From Streptomyces globosus (GTDB lineage: Bacteria > Actinomycetota > Actinomycetes > Streptomycetales > Streptomycetaceae), in contig NZ_CP030864.1 of NCBI RefSeq assembly GCF_003325375.1, positions 248,001 to 312,000 of the forward strand: a stretch of DNA of 64,000 bases. Reading direction: 5' to 3'. Positions 62,345 to 64,000 of the stretch are shown here, one piece after another (the first letter of the stretch is position 1; each line of letters begins with the position of its first letter). The position numbers and the translations under genes were made by a program. The notes beneath the pieces were generated by a model. That model worked only from the letters and a program-made list of their open reading frames with translations, was not told where the DNA came from and searched no databases.

Positions 62345-63679
62345 TCAGGCGGGAAGGCCGGTGCCAGTGCCAGTGCCGCTGCCGGCGCCCGGCAGGCCCG
62401 GCAGGCCCGGCGCGGCCGGTGCCTCCGGCGGTGCCCCGGCCGGATCCGCGGGCCGACGCGAGGCGATGCCGCGGGCCCGCGCCATCCGGTCGATGACCAG
62501 GCAGAACACCGGCGCGCTCACCAGCTCCACGACCAGCGCCTGCCACGGCGCGTCCGCGGCCGTCCCGGCGTCCGCCAACTGCCCCAGGGCGAGCGCCAGC
62601 CCGAACGACAGGACGTTGTTCGCCGTGTGCATGGCGATCACGGCCTCCAGCCCGCCGGTCCGCAGGACGAGCCACCCCCACCACAGCGCCGAGTACAGCA
62701 GCAGGAAGAAGCCGCTCCACCCGCCGAACCCGTGCGCCAGCGCGAACAGCACGGACGCCACGCACACCCCGGGCCAGGGGGAGCGCAGGAAGCCGCCGAA
62801 GAACTGGACGAGCCAGCCGCGGAAGATGAACTCCTCGGCCGCAGCCTGGAAAGGCACCAGCGCCGCGAACAACACCAGCCCCACCAGCAGCCGCGTCATC
62901 CCGGGGACGTCGCCCTCGAAGACCTCGTCCCCGGCCGCGAGCCACTCCCACAGCACGAGGACGCCCATCTGCACGGCCATGACCGCGAACGCCACGGCCG
63001 CGCACAGCCCGAGCCAGCGCCACCGCATCCGCCCGGCCACCGACACGACCGTCCCCGGCGGCCGCCTCCCGCACCACAGCACGCCCAGCAGCACCGCCGG
63101 GATGCCGAGCGCCAGGCCGGTCAGCGCGAGCGCCTGGTCGGCGAGCGGGTCGGCCAGCAGCCGGTCGCCTCCGTCCTCGGGGGCGGGGCCGAACCCCAGC
63201 GCCTGGCCGACCGCCATGCCGATCCCGACCAGCAGCACCATCGCCACCAGGAACAGCCCGGCCACGACGGCGAACTCGCCGAGGCGGTGCCAGGCGCGCT
63301 GACGCCCGTTTCGGGCCTGCTCGTGGTACTGCGTCCCGGCCGGCGCGGCGACCCGCCGCGGCGGCTCCGGCTGCACCGGCGGCCACCCCCAGGCCGCGCC
63401 GGGATGCGCATACGGCCCGCCGTGCGGAACGGCGGCGTAGGGCTGCCCGCCCTGCGCGCCCCCGTGATACGCCTCCCCGCCCCCGAGCGGCGGGGCCCCG
63501 GGGTACGCCTGCGGCCCGCCGTGGTGGGCCTGCGGCCCGGCCGCCGGCCCGGGGGGCGCCCACGGGTCGCCCGCCGATCCGGGAGGTGCCCACGGGTCGC
63601 GGCCCTCCGGCCGCTCCCGCGCGGCATCCCCTGCCCGGCCCGGCTCCGATATCTCCGACACGGCCGAAGCCCCTTTCAC
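62345..63679 (-). CDS. CPBP (CAAX/Abi) family intramembrane glutamic protease
   Basis: 444 residues from GTG 63679. A Pro/Gly/His/Tyr-rich cytoplasmic leader (about 1-125) precedes about eight membrane helices. The CPBP motifs are present: AAAEEFIFRGWLVQFFGG (EExxxR), SVLFALAHGFGGW (FxxxH) and IAMHTANNVLSFG (HxxxN). These proteases process prenylated proteins in eukaryotes and bacteriocin-immunity or signal peptides in bacteria; actinobacterial members are mostly uncharacterised. The C-terminus is Gly/Pro-rich. No operon partner visible. Confidence 0.85.
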   Translation of the reverse strand: MKGASAVSEISEPGRAGDAARERPEGRDPWAPPGSAGDPWAPPGPAAGPQAHHGGPQAYPGAPPLGGGEAYHGGAQGGQPYAAVPHGGPYAHPGAAWGWPPVQPEPPRRVAAPAGTQYHEQARNGRQRAWHRLGEFAVVAGLFLVAMVLLVGIGMAVGQALGFGPAPEDGGDRLLADPLADQALALTGLALGIPAVLLGVLWCGRRPPGTVVSVAGRMRWRWLGLCAAVAFAVMAVQMGVLVLWEWLAAGDEVFEGDVPGMTRLLVGLVLFAALVPFQAAAEEFIFRGWLVQFFGGFLRSPWPGVCVASVLFALAHGFGGWSGFFLLLYSALWWGWLVLRTGGLEAVIAMHTANNVLSFGLALALGQLADAGTAADAPWQALVVELVSAPVFCLVIDRMARARGIASRRPADPAGAPPEAPAAPGLPGLPGAGSGTGTGTGLPA

Positions 63680-63703
63680 TCGCCTCGCCCCAGGACACCG
63701 CGA

Positions 63704-64000
63704 TCACCGGGCCCGGCACGGCACACGGCCGCCCCGGCACCCTAAGCGATCACCCCCGCGCCCCTCCGCCGCCGGCCCGCGGGCGGGGGAGCGCCTACCG
63801 GGGGAGCACCTACCGGGGAGCCGCAGCGCGAGGCCGTCGAGGACGACCTCCAGCCCGTACGCGGACTTCGCGTCCCGCAGCGCGGCGGGATCGGCGCCGG
63901 CGGCGGCCGCAGGGGGCCGTCCCGGGCGCCCGCACCCGCCTGCCCGGCGCCGCCCCCGCCGGTGCGGGCCGCCTGCGCGGGCACGGGACGGGGCCCGGTC
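63704..64000 (-). pseudogene. Possible C-terminal fragment of a TetR-type regulator
   Basis: An open minus-strand frame entering from the right edge contains ADPAALRDAKSAYGLEVV followed by LDGLALRLPG, which resembles the last helix of TetR-family ligand domains (FGLExxLDGL). Both flanks in that frame are Arg/Gly-rich and unlike protein, so a frameshift or decay is likely. The sequence beyond 64000 is needed to decide. Confidence 0.3.

Noticed and set aside
63742..63984. 80-residue minus-strand open frame
   Set aside because: Gly/Pro/Arg-rich with no motif; a different frame of the same stretch shows TetR-like sequence.

Overview
The window is very GC-rich (third codon positions almost always G or C), uses many GTG starts and GTGA/ATGA stop-start overlaps, and carries SARP, XRE-NACHT, TioE-type MerR and FG-GAP repeat genes. 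This is the signature of a Streptomyces chromosome. I saw no rRNA, tRNA, CRISPR array or insertion sequence.

Layout. (1) 1-25334, minus strand: a PUFA-type secondary lipid synthase locus. In transcription order it holds an acyl-CoA carboxylase beta/epsilon pair, then after a hairpin and a sigma70-like promoter a free ACP, a thioesterase, a PfaA-like protein (KS-AT-5xACP-KR-DH), a PfaC-like protein (KS-CLF-AT-four hotdog folds), a PfaD-like enoyl reductase, two large acyl-CoA dehydrogenases and an FAD oxidoreductase cut by the window edge. (2) 25685-29871, plus strand: a metallo-beta-lactamase-fold protein and an AfsR-like SARP regulator. (3) 29899-39968: a compact peptide-type locus. Leftward run an A-PCP didomain, a type II thioesterase and a P450, a set typical of free beta-hydroxy amino acid formation. 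Rightward run a cysteine-synthase-like PLP enzyme, two ATP-grasp ligases, an MFS exporter and a glutathione-synthetase-like ATP-grasp ligase. Three promoters here carry direct repeats with an exact 11-bp period (CGGGAA core) placed 9-10 nt before similar -10 boxes, which is SARP operator architecture. (4) 40113-43673: two paralogous secreted cell-wall hydrolases with FG-GAP propellers and a small exported peptide. (5) 44295-54310, plus strand: a complete six-gene operon matching lstABCDEF, which makes the beta-lactone lipase inhibitor lipstatin. It contains two KAS III-like subunits, an OleC-like ligase, an OleD-like reductase, a C-A-PCP NRPS and a formyltransferase. No OleB-like beta-lactone decarboxylase is present, consistent with the lactone being kept. 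(6) 54477-64000: ordinary flanking genes (RibD-like reductase, GNAT, thioesterase, erythromycin-esterase-like protein with divergent TioE-type MerR, XRE-NACHT membrane NTPase, CPBP protease).

How the parts may work together. The lst operon alone can explain a lipstatin-like N-formylaminoacyl beta-lactone: head-to-head Claisen condensation of two fatty acyl chains, keto reduction, beta-lactone closure, aminoacyl ester transfer and N-formylation. The C14 chain of lipstatin is a skipped Z,Z-diene, the type of chain PUFA synthases make. The synthase beside the operon is therefore a candidate supplier, although linoleate breakdown is the accepted source. The peptide locus between them looks like an independent, SARP-controlled pathway that I cannot match to a known product. 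It is the best candidate here for an undescribed system.
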